Assembly: GCF_041677825.1 (NCBI RefSeq)
Contig: NZ_JBAYPG010000012.1
Span: forward strand, 1 to 64,000
DNA: 64,000 bases
Reading direction: 5' to 3'
From: Castellaniella sp041677825
Lineage (GTDB): Bacteria > Pseudomonadota > Gammaproteobacteria > Burkholderiales > Burkholderiaceae_B
Made by a program: the position numbers and the translations under genes. Position 1 is the stretch's first letter, and each line of letters opens with the position of its first letter. The notes under the pieces were generated by a model. The model did no database searches and was not told the origin of the DNA. It worked only from the letters and a program-made list of their open reading frames with translations. Below, piece by piece: positions 36,017 through 44,898 of the stretch.

Positions 36017-37748
36017 AATCGGCCAGGCGCGACCGCTCGCCGCGCTGAAGGATGATGTGCCCCGCATGCGGCCAGCCCTTGAACCGGTCCACCACGTAGG
36101 TCAGGCCGGAACTGCCCTCGGTCAGGTAGGGGGTGTCGATCTGTGCGATGTTGCCCAGGCAGATGATCTTGGTGCCGGGCCCGGCGCGGGTGATCAGCGT
36201 CTTCATCTGCTTGGGCGTGAGATTCTGGGCTTCGTCCATGATCAGAAACTTGTTCAGGAAGGTGCGCCCGCGCATGAAGCTGAGCGACTTCACCTTGATG
36301 CGCGAACGGATCAGGTCGAGCGCGGGCTGGCTGCGGCCCCAGTCGCTCTGGCTGGCCGCAGCGCTGGTGCTGCGGCTTGCGCCCTGATGAAGAACCTCGA
36401 GATTGTCTTCGAGTGCGCCCATCCAGGGCAGCATTTTTTCTTCTTCGGTACCCGGCAGAAAACCGATGTCATCGCCCACGGGCACCGTGGCCCGCGTGAT
36501 GATGATTTCTGTGTATCGCTGTGTGTCGAAAATTTGTGCCAGGCCTGCTGCCAGTGCCAGCAGGGTCTTGCCGGTACCCGCCTGGCCGAGCAGCGAGACG
36601 AAGTCGATATCCGGATTGAGCAGCAGATTGAGTGCGAAGTTCTGCTCGCGATTGCGTGCCGTGATGCCCCAGACGCTGTTCTTGCGGTGGCTGTGGTCGC
36701 GCAGCGTGGCGAGTACGGCACTGCGCCCCGTGACCTCGCGTACCTGTGCGTAAAGCGGCATGTCCCCCTCGAGCCAGACAAACTCGTTGACGATCAGTTC
36801 CTGGCACAGGGGGCCGTGTATGCGGTACCAGGTCCGGCCATCCTGTTGCCAGGATTCGACCTGCTTGCCGTGCCGGGCCCAGAAGTCGTCGGGCAGGGGC
36901 ATGACGCCCCCATAAAGCAGGTCGGTGTCATCGAGCACATGATCGTGCAGGTAATCCTCTGCCGCCAGCCCAAGTGCACGGGCCTTCAGGCGCATGTTGA
37001 TGTCCTTGGACACCAGCACGACATCGCGCTTCGGGCTGCTCTGGCGCAGATCGTGGACAATCGACAGGATCACGTGGTCGGCCTTGCCCATGGGCAGCTC
37101 GATGGGCAGTTGCGCCACGGCCGGGCGCATCTGGACATACAGCAGGCCGGTGGCCTCGGTGTGGCCGATCGCGTTCAGCCGGACACCCTGGGCAAGGTCG
37201 GCAGACTGGATGAGCTGGTCCAGGGATCGGCTGACCTGGCGCGCATTGCGTGCCACTTCGGACAGGCCCTTTTTCTGGTGATCCAGCTCTTCGAGCACGA
37301 TCATGGGCAGAAAGATATCGTGCTCTGCGAAACGGAACAGCGAGTTGGGGTCATGCAGCAGGACGTTGGTATCGAGCACGAACAGCTTCCTGGCGTCTGC
37401 TGCCGACGAACGGCTGGCAGCGCGCGCTGCCGGATCCGTTGCCAGGGTCGAACGGCTGGCAGGGCGCGCTGCCGGATCCGTTGCCAGGGTCGAACGGCTG
37501 GCAGGGCGCGATGCCGGATCCGTTGCAGCCGACGAACGGCCGGCAACGGGTGGCGCCGGATCCGTTGCTGTCGGCGGACGGCTGGCAGCGCGTACGGTCG
37601 GCCTTGCGGCATGCGCTTCGGGTTTGCCTGTGGTGCGGGCCTGCGGTTTGCGTGCCGCGCTGGATTCAGGTGCTTTGGCAGCCGGCTTTGGCCCGGTCTG
37701 CGTCTGTACCCGATCGCCCAGGCGGGCAGGGGGTTTGGGCAAGGGCAT
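35997..37748 (-). CDS. PIN domain-PhoH ATPase fusion (PhoH2 type)
   Basis: The 583-residue protein joins a PIN RNase-like domain (about 120-270; KLFVLDTNVLLHD with D126, and DVVLVSKDINMR) to a C-terminal PhoH helicase/ATPase domain (Walker A GQAGTGKT 388-395; FLIMDEAQN; TLITRAGPGTKIICLGN). Such PhoH2-type proteins act as RNA unwinding-cleaving enzymes in the few cases studied. The first 118 residues are Ala/Pro/Arg/Ser-rich and include four copies of a 14-residue repeat (61-116). It precedes pdxA, overlapping it by 20 bp, and follows bcp by 12 nt. Confidence 0.9.
   Translation of the reverse strand: MPLPKPPARLGDRVQTQTGPKPAAKAPESSAARKPQARTTGKPEAHAARPTVRAASRPPTATDPAPPVAGRSSAATDPASRPASRSTLATDPAARPASRSTLATDPAARAASRSSAADARKLFVLDTNVLLHDPNSLFRFAEHDIFLPMIVLEELDHQKKGLSEVARNARQVSRSLDQLIQSADLAQGVRLNAIGHTEATGLLYVQMRPAVAQLPIELPMGKADHVILSIVHDLRQSSPKRDVVLVSKDINMRLKARALGLAAEDYLHDHVLDDTDLLYGGVMPLPDDFWARHGKQVESWQQDGRTWYRIHGPLCQELIVNEFVWLEGDMPLYAQVREVTGRSAVLATLRDHSHRKNSVWGITARNREQNFALNLLLNPDIDFVSLLGQAGTGKTLLALAAGLAQIFDTQRYTEIIITRATVPVGDDIGFLPGTEEEKMLPWMGALEDNLEVLHQGASRSTSAAASQSDWGRSQPALDLIRSRIKVKSLSFMRGRTFLNKFLIMDEAQNLTPKQMKTLITRAGPGTKIICLGNIAQIDTPYLTEGSSGLTYVVDRFKGWPHAGHIILQRGERSRLADYASAAL
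37401..37568 (-). repeat. Four-copy 42-nt tandem repeat inside the phoH gene
   Basis: Four in-frame 42-nt units encode ATDPAPPVAGRSSA, ATDPASRPASRSTL, ATDPAARPASRSTL and ATDPAARAASRSSA. The middle two differ at a single residue and are almost identical at DNA level; the outer two have diverged. The period is a multiple of three, so copy changes keep the frame. Confidence 0.9.
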
Positions 37749-37760
37749 GGGGCTGCTGCC

Positions 37761-38231
37761 TCAGGTGCCCAGGGCCTGCACGGCCTGCAGGACTTCGGCA
37801 GCATGGCCGGGGACCCGCACGGCACGCCATTCGCGCTGCAGGATGCCGGCGCCATCGATGAGAAAGGTGCTGCGTTCGATGCCGCGCACCTGCTTGCCGT
37901 ACATGTTCTTGTTTTTCATGACACCGAACAGGGTACACAGGGTTTCCTCCGGGTCGCTGATCAGCGCGAAGGGCAGGGACTGCTTTTCTGCAAAACGCTC
38001 ATGGGATTTCTGGGCGTCTCTGGAGACGCCGAAGATGGTGCAGCCCAGCGCTTCGAATTGCACGTGCAGGTCACGAAAATCCTGGGCTTCGGTGGTGCAG
38101 CCGGGCGTGTTGTCGCGGGGGTAGAAATACAGGACGAATGGTTTGCCGACCAATTGGGCCGAATCGAATGGCCCATGGGTGGACGGACCAGTGAGGTGGG
38201 GAATGGGCTGTCCCTCAGCGGGCATGCTCAT
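37761..38231 (-). CDS. bcp: Thioredoxin-dependent peroxiredoxin Bcp (PrxQ)
   Basis: Bcp reduces hydrogen and organic peroxides. The 156-residue product has the peroxidatic cysteine C45 in FYPRDNTPGCTTEAQDF. The PrxQ-type resolving cysteine five residues later (CXXXXC) is absent (A49), so it would work as a one-Cys or atypical form. It overlaps the Mth938-type gene by 4 nt and precedes phoH. Confidence 0.92.
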   Translation of the reverse strand: MSMPAEGQPIPHLTGPSTHGPFDSAQLVGKPFVLYFYPRDNTPGCTTEAQDFRDLHVQFEALGCTIFGVSRDAQKSHERFAEKQSLPFALISDPEETLCTLFGVMKNKNMYGKQVRGIERSTFLIDGAGILQREWRAVRVPGHAAEVLQAVQALGT

Positions 38232-38677
38232 GCAGCGTCTCCAAGAATCAACAGGGCCAGCACGCGGCGTTCCTCGGACATGAGGATGTTGTACGTGCGG
38301 GCCGCAGAGTGGGTCGTCATGGCCTCGACCCCGATGCCGGCCATCAGCAGGGGGCGGACCACGTCCGGGGGCAGGAAGGCCTGGCGCAGCCCGGTGCCGA
38401 TGAGCACGACTTCGGGGGCGTCGGCCGGCAGGGTGGGTGGTGCAGGCTCGTCATCGAGGAAGGCCATGGGGTCTTGCTGCGCCGTGCCCAGACCCACCAG
38501 ATCCTTCAACAGGGTGCCGTCGATTTCAGCGATGCCGTGCAGCGGCATGCGGCGGATCGGGCCTTCGGGTGCCAGGCACACCGAGGTCTCGAAACGCTCG
38601 CGATTGATTTCGAGATAGCCTTCGCCATAAGCAGTGATCGTGTTCAGCGACGGGTTCGATTCCTTTTGCAACAGCAT
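38228..38677 (-). CDS. Mth938-like domain protein
   Basis: Small protein of 149 residues in the Mth938/NDUFAF3-like family (formerly DUF498). The conserved core APEVVLIGTGLRQAFLPPDV, GIGVEAMTTHSAARTYNIL and the terminal RRVLALLIL are visible. Biochemical function is not established in bacteria. ATG 38677 is used. It heads the minus-strand run Mth938-bcp-phoH-pdxA, joined to bcp by an ATGA overlap. Confidence 0.85.
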   Translation of the reverse strand: MLLQKESNPSLNTITAYGEGYLEINRERFETSVCLAPEGPIRRMPLHGIAEIDGTLLKDLVGLGTAQQDPMAFLDDEPAPPTLPADAPEVVLIGTGLRQAFLPPDVVRPLLMAGIGVEAMTTHSAARTYNILMSEERRVLALLILGDAA

Positions 38678-38771
38678 TTGGGTCGCCCTGTGAAGTGTGG
38701 CCAATGCGTTCAATGATAGCGCAGCCCGGCAGGCACCGTGGGCGCTTCCGCTGGTCGCGCAGTACGCCGAT

Positions 38772-38800
38772 TTGCGAGACGGGCCCGCTTGGGATAGATT
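38772..38800 (+). promoter_or_regulatory. Candidate promoter of alaC-hom-thrC
   Basis: TTGCGA (38772-38777), a 17-nt spacer and TAGATT (38795-38800) match the sigma-70 boxes at 4 of 6 positions each, about 50 nt before alaC. The 174-bp divergent gap has no other clear signal. Confidence 0.4.
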
Positions 38801-38851
38801 ATCGGATTTGCTGCACTGCAATTTCTGCTGCGGCACGGCCTTTTCCAGAAC

Positions 38852-40045
38852 ATGTCCATGAAGACTTTCTCCCGCATCGAGCGTCTGCCGCCCTATGTGT
38901 TCAACATTACCGCAGAGCTCAAGATGGCTGCCCGGCGGCGCGGCGAAGACATCATCGATATGTCCATGGGCAACCCCGACGGGCAGACGCCCAGCCATAT
39001 CGTCGACAAACTCGTCGAAGTGGCGCGCCGCGACCACACGCATGGGTATTCGGTATCGCGCGGCATTCCCAGGCTGCGGCGCGCCATTTCGCAATGGTAT
39101 CAACGGCGCTATGGGGTCGACGTGGATCCGGACACCGAAGCCATCGTGTCGATTGGCTCCAAAGAGGGGCTGGCACATCTCATGCTGGCCACGCTCGATC
39201 GGGGCGACACGGTCCTGGTGCCCAATCCCAGCTATCCCATCCATATCTACGGCGCGGTGATTGCGGGCGCCAACATCCGCTCCGTCCCCATGACACCCGG
39301 GCTGGATTTTTTCGAGGAAATCGAGCGGGCGGTACGCGAATCCATTCCCAAGCCGAAGATGATGGTGCTGGGCTTTCCCAGCAACCCGACGGCGCAGTGC
39401 GTCGAACTGCCATTTTTCGAGCGCATCGTGGCGCTGGCCAGGGCGCATGACATTCTGGTCGTGCATGATCTGGCCTACGCCGACATCACGTTCGATGGTT
39501 ACGTCGCGCCCTCCATCATGCAGGTGCCGGGGGCCAAGGACGTGGCCGTCGAATTTTTCACCATGAGCAAGAGCTACAACATGGCGGGCTGGCGCATCGG
39601 CTTCATGGTGGGCAACCCGGAACTGGTCGGCGCCCTGGCGCGCATCAAGAGCTACCACGACTATGGCACCTTCACGCCGATTCAGGTGGCGGCGATCACG
39701 GCGCTCGAGGGCCCACAGGACTGCGTGGCCCAAGTGGTCGAACAGTACCGCAGCCGGCGTGACGTCCTGGCGCGCGGCCTGATCGACGCGGGCTGGCCGG
39801 TCAGCATACCCAGGGCCTCGATGTACATCTGGGCGCATATCCCGGAGCCTTATCGCGCGGAAGGGTCGCTCGAATTCTCCAAGCGGTTGCTGGCCGATGC
39901 CAAAGTGGCCGTATCGCCGGGTATTGGTTTTGGCGAATATGGCGACGAATACGTGCGCTTTGCCCTGATCGAGAACGAGCAGCGTACGCGTCAGGCCGTG
40001 CGTGGCATCAAGGACATGTTTCGCAAGGATGGGTTGATTCGATGA
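38852..40045 (+). CDS. alaC: Glutamate-pyruvate aminotransferase AlaC
   Basis: Class I PLP aminotransferase of 397 residues; E. coli AlaC makes alanine from pyruvate and glutamate. Long identical-looking blocks are present: RIERLPPYVFNITAELKMAA, GYSVSRGIPRLRRAISQWYQ and MSKSYNMAGWRIGFMVGN, with the PLP lysine K240. It overlaps hom by 4 nt. The alaC-hom-thrC order is common in Burkholderiales, where the gene is often named only as an aminotransferase. Confidence 0.92.
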   Translation: MSMKTFSRIERLPPYVFNITAELKMAARRRGEDIIDMSMGNPDGQTPSHIVDKLVEVARRDHTHGYSVSRGIPRLRRAISQWYQRRYGVDVDPDTEAIVSIGSKEGLAHLMLATLDRGDTVLVPNPSYPIHIYGAVIAGANIRSVPMTPGLDFFEEIERAVRESIPKPKMMVLGFPSNPTAQCVELPFFERIVALARAHDILVVHDLAYADITFDGYVAPSIMQVPGAKDVAVEFFTMSKSYNMAGWRIGFMVGNPELVGALARIKSYHDYGTFTPIQVAAITALEGPQDCVAQVVEQYRSRRDVLARGLIDAGWPVSIPRASMYIWAHIPEPYRAEGSLEFSKRLLADAKVAVSPGIGFGEYGDEYVRFALIENEQRTRQAVRGIKDMFRKDGLIR

Positions 40046-41346
40046 AACCGTTGCGCGTTGGGCTGCTTGGCCTGGGGGTTGTCGGAGGCGGCGTATGGAT
40101 GGTGCTGTCACAGAACGCCGAGGAGATCTCCAGGCGGGCCGGGCGGCGCATCGCGGTCACCGCCGTGGCTGTGCGCGATGTGGCCAAGGCGCGCACTCTC
40201 CTGGGGGCCGATGTGCACGTCACCACGGATGGCATGGCACTGGCCCGGGACCCGGACATCGACATCCTGGTGGAACTCATGGGGGGCGATACCGTCGCGC
40301 GCGACTGTCTGCTCGAAGCCATTGCCCATGGCAAGCATGTGGTCACGGCGAACAAGGCACTGCTCGCCATGCACGGCAATGAAATCTTTGCCGCGGCCCA
40401 GGCGCGTGGCGTGATGGTGGCCTTCGAGGCCGCCGTGGCCGGCGGCATTCCGATCATCAAGGCCATCCGCGAGGGGCTCACGGCCAACCGTATCCAATGG
40501 CTGGCCGGCATCATCAACGGCACGACGAATTTCATTCTGTCCGCAATGCGCCAGCGGGGCCTGCCCTTCCAGGACGTGCTGGCCGAGGCCCAGCGCCTGG
40601 GCTACGCAGAGGCCGATCCCACGTTCGACATCGAGGGCATCGATGCCGCGCACAAGATCACTCTGCTGGCCTCACTGGCTTTCGGCATTCCGGTCCAGTT
40701 CGACAAGGTGCATATTGAAGGCATTGCCTCTCTGGCATCAGAGGACATCCTGCATGCCGAGCGCCTGGGCTATCGCATCAAGCTGCTGGGCATGACCCGG
40801 CGCCGTGCCGAAGGGGTCGAACTGCGGGTACACCCCGCCCTGGTGCCGGATACCTGCCTGCTGGCCCAGGTGGAGGGCGCCATGAACGCGGTGCTGGTGC
40901 GCGGTGACATGGTCGGCACCACCATGTACTACGGCCAGGGGGCCGGCGCCTTGCCGACCGCATCGGCCGTCGTGGCCGATCTGGTCGATGTGGCGCGTCT
41001 GCACCTGGCCGATCCCGAGCATCGTGTGCCTCATCTGGCCTTCCAGCCCGAGTCCGTGGTGGACATCCCCGTGCTACCCATGGCCGAGGTCCGCACCAGC
41101 TATTATCTGCGCCTGCGGGTCGATGACAGGCCCGGGGTGCTGGCTGATCTGGCCCGCGTCCTGGCCAGCATGGGCATCTCGGTGGGCTCCATGTTCCAGC
41201 AGCCTCATGGCGAACATCAGGCCGACATCATTTTCCTGACACACGAAGCTCGCGAAGGGGACGTCGATCACGCCCTGGAAACCATAGGCGGCTTGCCTTT
41301 CGTGCATTCCGGGGTCATTCGGCTGCGGGTGGAGAACATCAATTGA
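40042..41346 (+). CDS. hom: Homoserine dehydrogenase
   Basis: Hom reduces aspartate semialdehyde to homoserine for threonine and methionine. The 434-residue monofunctional enzyme has an N-terminal nucleotide-binding fold (GLLGLGVVGGGVW), the catalytic domain with NGTTNFIL and AEADPTFDIEGIDAAHKI, and a C-terminal ACT domain (about 350-434; RLRVDDRPGVLADLARVL) for threonine feedback. The start overlaps alaC by 4 nt and the stop overlaps the thrC start codon. Confidence 0.95.
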   Translation: MKPLRVGLLGLGVVGGGVWMVLSQNAEEISRRAGRRIAVTAVAVRDVAKARTLLGADVHVTTDGMALARDPDIDILVELMGGDTVARDCLLEAIAHGKHVVTANKALLAMHGNEIFAAAQARGVMVAFEAAVAGGIPIIKAIREGLTANRIQWLAGIINGTTNFILSAMRQRGLPFQDVLAEAQRLGYAEADPTFDIEGIDAAHKITLLASLAFGIPVQFDKVHIEGIASLASEDILHAERLGYRIKLLGMTRRRAEGVELRVHPALVPDTCLLAQVEGAMNAVLVRGDMVGTTMYYGQGAGALPTASAVVADLVDVARLHLADPEHRVPHLAFQPESVVDIPVLPMAEVRTSYYLRLRVDDRPGVLADLARVLASMGISVGSMFQQPHGEHQADIIFLTHEAREGDVDHALETIGGLPFVHSGVIRLRVENIN

Positions 41347-42743
41347 ACTATCTGTCCACGCGGGGCGGGATGCCGCCGGCACCATTCTGCGACATTCTGC
41401 TCGAGGGGCTCGCACCAGACGGCGGCCTGACGCTGCCAGAGCAACTGCCACGCCTGGACACGGCCACCCTGGATTCATGGCGCGCGTTGCCCTATGCCGA
41501 CCTGGCGGCCCGGGTGCTGGGCCTGTTCATCGACGACATCCCGGCTGCGGATCTGCTGGCCATGACTCGTGCGGCCTATGCGCCATCCGTGTTCCCGCAG
41601 CTCGCGCCCATCAAGCCGCTCGACGACGGCTTGCTGCTTCTGGGGCTGTCCGAGGGGCCCACGCTGGCGTTCAAGGACATGGCCATGCAGTTCCTGGGGC
41701 AGGTCTTCGAGTACGAACTGGCGCGCCGAGGCCAGACGCTGAACATACTGGGCGCCACATCGGGCGATACGGGCTCGGCGGCCGAGTACGCCTTGCGCGG
41801 CAAGGCCGGGATCGCGGTCTTCATGCTCTCCCCGCATGGTCGCATGAGCGCCTTTCAGCGGGCCCAGATGTATTCGCTACAGGATGACAACATCCACAAT
41901 CTGGCCCTGCGCGGCGTATTCGACGAGTGCCAGGATGTGGTCAAGTCCCTGGCCGGCGACCTGGATTTCAAGCAGCGCTACCGGCTGGGTGCCGTGAACT
42001 CGATCAACTGGGCACGTATCGCGGCGCAGGTCGTCTACTATATCTGGGGTTACCTGCGCGTGGCGGCCAGGCCCGGCGATCCGGTCTCGTTTGCGGTGCC
42101 TTCGGGCAATTTCGGCAACATTCTGGCGGGGCATGTCGCGCGGCAGATGGGGGTGCCGATCCACAGGCTGGTGCTTGCCACCAACGAGAACAACGTGCTG
42201 GAAGAGTTCTTTCGCACGGGGCTGTACCGCCCCCGGCCCGCCAGCCAGACCCAGGCCACTTCGAGCCCCTCGATGGACATCTCGCGGGCCTCGAATTTCG
42301 AGCGCTTCGTGTTCGATCTGGTGGGCCGGGATCCGCAGCGAGTCAGCGAGCTGATGGGCCAGCTGGGTACGCATGGGCAATTCGATCTTTCCGCTTTGCA
42401 GCCCGGCTTCGAAGGGCAATATGGCTTCGTCGCCGGTACCAGCACGCACGCCGATCGCCTGATGACCATCCGCGCGACATTCGAGCGGTCCGGGGTGCTG
42501 GTGGATCCACACACGGCCGATGGGCTGAAAGTCGCCAGCCAGTATCTCGAACCGGATATCCCCATGCTGGTGCTCGAGACCGCATTGCCCGTCAAGTTTG
42601 CCCAGACCATCGTCGAAGCAACGGGCCAGTGGCCTGCAATACCGGCAGGGCTGGAAGATCTCGAACAGCGGCCCCAGCGCGTCCAGGTGCTCGATTGCGA
42701 TGTGGGTCAGGTGGCCGATTACATCCGGCGTCACGCTGTCTGA
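41343..42743 (+). CDS. thrC: Threonine synthase
   Basis: ThrC converts O-phosphohomoserine to threonine with PLP. The 466-residue product belongs to the longer E. coli/yeast-type class. PLP lysine K111 sits in EGPTLAFKDMAMQFLG, with SGDTGSAAEYALRG after it. The start is TTG 41343, overlapping the hom stop as TTGA. It is preferred because it encodes the conserved NYLSTRGG N-terminus; the first in-frame ATG (residue 10) would remove it. The 3' end overlaps the convergent hpnE gene by 13 bp. Confidence 0.94.
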   Translation: MNYLSTRGGMPPAPFCDILLEGLAPDGGLTLPEQLPRLDTATLDSWRALPYADLAARVLGLFIDDIPAADLLAMTRAAYAPSVFPQLAPIKPLDDGLLLLGLSEGPTLAFKDMAMQFLGQVFEYELARRGQTLNILGATSGDTGSAAEYALRGKAGIAVFMLSPHGRMSAFQRAQMYSLQDDNIHNLALRGVFDECQDVVKSLAGDLDFKQRYRLGAVNSINWARIAAQVVYYIWGYLRVAARPGDPVSFAVPSGNFGNILAGHVARQMGVPIHRLVLATNENNVLEEFFRTGLYRPRPASQTQATSSPSMDISRASNFERFVFDLVGRDPQRVSELMGQLGTHGQFDLSALQPGFEGQYGFVAGTSTHADRLMTIRATFERSGVLVDPHTADGLKVASQYLEPDIPMLVLETALPVKFAQTIVEATGQWPAIPAGLEDLEQRPQRVQVLDCDVGQVADYIRRHAV

Positions 42744-44038
42744 CCGGCAAGTGCCCGCTCGGCGGCCTGCAGCCCGCTGCAGACCGCGCCTTCCAGGGTG
42801 GCCGGGTAGCCGGTGTCGGTCCAGTCGCCGGCCAGAAACAGCCCGTGCCAGCGCGTGCCCGGCCCCGGACGGCGCAGGCCGGGCAGGGCATCGAAGGTCG
42901 CGCGTTTCTCGTTGACCAGCAGATGGGCCCGGACGGCAGGCAGCGGCCGTACGGATTGCGCATCGATCTGGCGTACGATCTGCTCTGCGGCCGCGTGCCG
43001 GCCCAGATGCTCGATGCCGTGCGCGCGCGCAATCACCACATGCAGCAGGCACCGTTGGGCGGGGCTGCGGGCGGTATGACACCGACTGAACAGCCAGTGT
43101 CCATTGATCGAGAGCCGATCGTCAGGGCGCAGCATCATCATCGGATAGGGCAGGGGCCAGGGTTCTTCGAGCTGCAGCGTGAGGGTTGCAATGGCGCCCT
43201 GCTGCGCGTGCGGCCAGCCGGCGAGTTCCGCCGAAGCCTGATCCAGCGGGCTCAGCAACCGCTGCGCCTCGGATGCGGGTGTGGCCACGATGACCTGCCT
43301 GAAGGGCTGGCCATCGACACGCCAGCCCGAGCCGTCGTGTTCCAGGCTGTGGATGCGTCCATGCACCAGCCGCCCACCCAGCTGCGTACACACCACAGCA
43401 GGCCACAGCTCGTGCAATCGTGTGCGCGGAATCAGGAGCTGGCTGGCCTGCGCATCCGCCGCGCCCAGGCTCTCGTTCAGCAGGCGGGCCAGCAGGCTTG
43501 CGCAGGCCTGCTCGAGTGGCGTATTGAGCGCGGCCAGTGCCAGCGGTCGCCACAGGGATTCGAGCAGCCGCGGCGGGCAGCCGAGGGACGTGAGCCAATC
43601 TGCCGCGGTCGATGCCATGGCGGGCCCCGGTGTGCGGGCAGCCTGCAAGACCCGTTGCAGGTGCCGCCAGCTTGCCGGGCCGCCCAGCCCACGGCTCAGC
43701 AACAGGCTGCCCACGAGATTCCACGGCCTGCGCCATGATGGGAGGCTGAAACTGAAGCGGCCATCGAGGGTGGCCAGTTTCAGGGGGCGGACATCGAGCA
43801 CGTCTGCGGGCCGGATGCCCAGGCCCGCCATCAGCGCAAGAGTTCGACGACAGGCGCCCAGCAGGACATGCTGGCCATTGTCCATGGCCAGGCCGCCCAA
43901 TGCAGCCGGGTGGATCGTGCGGGCCCGCCCACCGGGCTGTACGGCCGCCTCGAATACATGGGGAACCTCGCCCGCCTGCATCAGGCGCGCCGCTGCAGCC
44001 AGGCCGGCCCAACCGGCCCCGATGACTGCAGTGCTCAT
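42731..44038 (-). CDS. hpnE: Hydroxysqualene dehydroxylase HpnE
   Basis: FAD-dependent amine oxidase/desaturase-type enzyme of 435 residues. HpnE reduces hydroxysqualene to squalene, the last step of the bacterial three-enzyme route. The N-terminus has the dinucleotide motif VIGAGWAGLAAA (5-16), and PGGRAR follows near residue 36. It overlaps hpnD by 4 nt and ends 13 bp inside thrC on the opposite strand. Confidence 0.9.
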   Translation of the reverse strand: MSTAVIGAGWAGLAAAARLMQAGEVPHVFEAAVQPGGRARTIHPAALGGLAMDNGQHVLLGACRRTLALMAGLGIRPADVLDVRPLKLATLDGRFSFSLPSWRRPWNLVGSLLLSRGLGGPASWRHLQRVLQAARTPGPAMASTAADWLTSLGCPPRLLESLWRPLALAALNTPLEQACASLLARLLNESLGAADAQASQLLIPRTRLHELWPAVVCTQLGGRLVHGRIHSLEHDGSGWRVDGQPFRQVIVATPASEAQRLLSPLDQASAELAGWPHAQQGAIATLTLQLEEPWPLPYPMMMLRPDDRLSINGHWLFSRCHTARSPAQRCLLHVVIARAHGIEHLGRHAAAEQIVRQIDAQSVRPLPAVRAHLLVNEKRATFDALPGLRRPGPGTRWHGLFLAGDWTDTGYPATLEGAVCSGLQAAERALAGQTA

Positions 44039-44898
44039 GCCGTACGGCTGTGGATCAGCCGTCGGCCGCCCCCCACCCAGACCCGCCAGGCCAGCCAGAA
44101 TTTGCGAATCGGCGTCAGGGCGATCCGTTTTTCCAGAACCCGCCAGTGGTCCCGTTCGATTTCGTCGAGCAGGGTGGCGTAGATCGATGCCATCATCAGC
44201 CCGGGGCGCTGGGCCCTGCGGTCTGCCTCGGGCAGGGCGAGCAGCGCCATACGATAGAGTTCGCGGGCCCGTTGGGTCTGCAAGCGCATCAGCGGTTCGA
44301 AGCCCTCGGCGTAGCGCCCGTCGAGGATGTCGTCGACCTGAACGCCATGCTCGGCCATTTCATCGCCGGGCAGGTAGATCCGCCCGCGACGGGCGTCATC
44401 ACCGACGTCGCGGATGATATTGGTGAGCTGGAACGCCAGGCCCAGGGTTTCGGCGTACTGCAGCGTGCGTTCATCCGTGAAGCCGAAAATGCGGGCCGAC
44501 AGTTCACCGACCACCCCCGCCGCATGCCAGCAGTATTTTTGCAGTGCGGCCCAGTTCGCGTAGCGAAACTGGTCCAGATCCATTTCCATGCCTTCGATGA
44601 TGGCATGGAACAGGGGGGCCTTCAGGCCATATGCCTGCAGATGGGGCTGCAGGGCCACGGCAACCGGATGATCGGGTGTGCCATGGAACATCTGTTCGAC
44701 CTGTCCGCGCCACCAGGTCAGTTTCATGCGGGCCACCGAGGCCTCGCTGACCTCATCGACGATGTCGTCGACTTCACGGCAAAAGGCGTACAGCGCAGTG
44801 ATGGCCTTGCGCCGCTGCGGAGGCACGAACAGAAAGGCATAGTAGAAGCTGGAGCCGCTGCGGGCCGCCTTGTGCTGGCAGTATTCGTCTGGCGTCAT
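44035..44898 (-). CDS. hpnD: Presqualene diphosphate synthase HpnD
   Basis: Trans-isoprenyl diphosphate synthase (squalene/phytoene synthase fold) of 287 residues that joins two farnesyl diphosphates to presqualene diphosphate. Aspartate motifs ALYAFCREVDDIVDE and IIRDVGDDARRGRIYLP are both present. ATG 44898 encodes the family start MTPDEYCQHKAARSGSSFYY; an in-frame ATG at 44949 is less likely. It overlaps both neighbours by 4 nt. Confidence 0.92.
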   Translation of the reverse strand: MTPDEYCQHKAARSGSSFYYAFLFVPPQRRKAITALYAFCREVDDIVDEVSEASVARMKLTWWRGQVEQMFHGTPDHPVAVALQPHLQAYGLKAPLFHAIIEGMEMDLDQFRYANWAALQKYCWHAAGVVGELSARIFGFTDERTLQYAETLGLAFQLTNIIRDVGDDARRGRIYLPGDEMAEHGVQVDDILDGRYAEGFEPLMRLQTQRARELYRMALLALPEADRRAQRPGLMMASIYATLLDEIERDHWRVLEKRIALTPIRKFWLAWRVWVGGGRRLIHSRTA

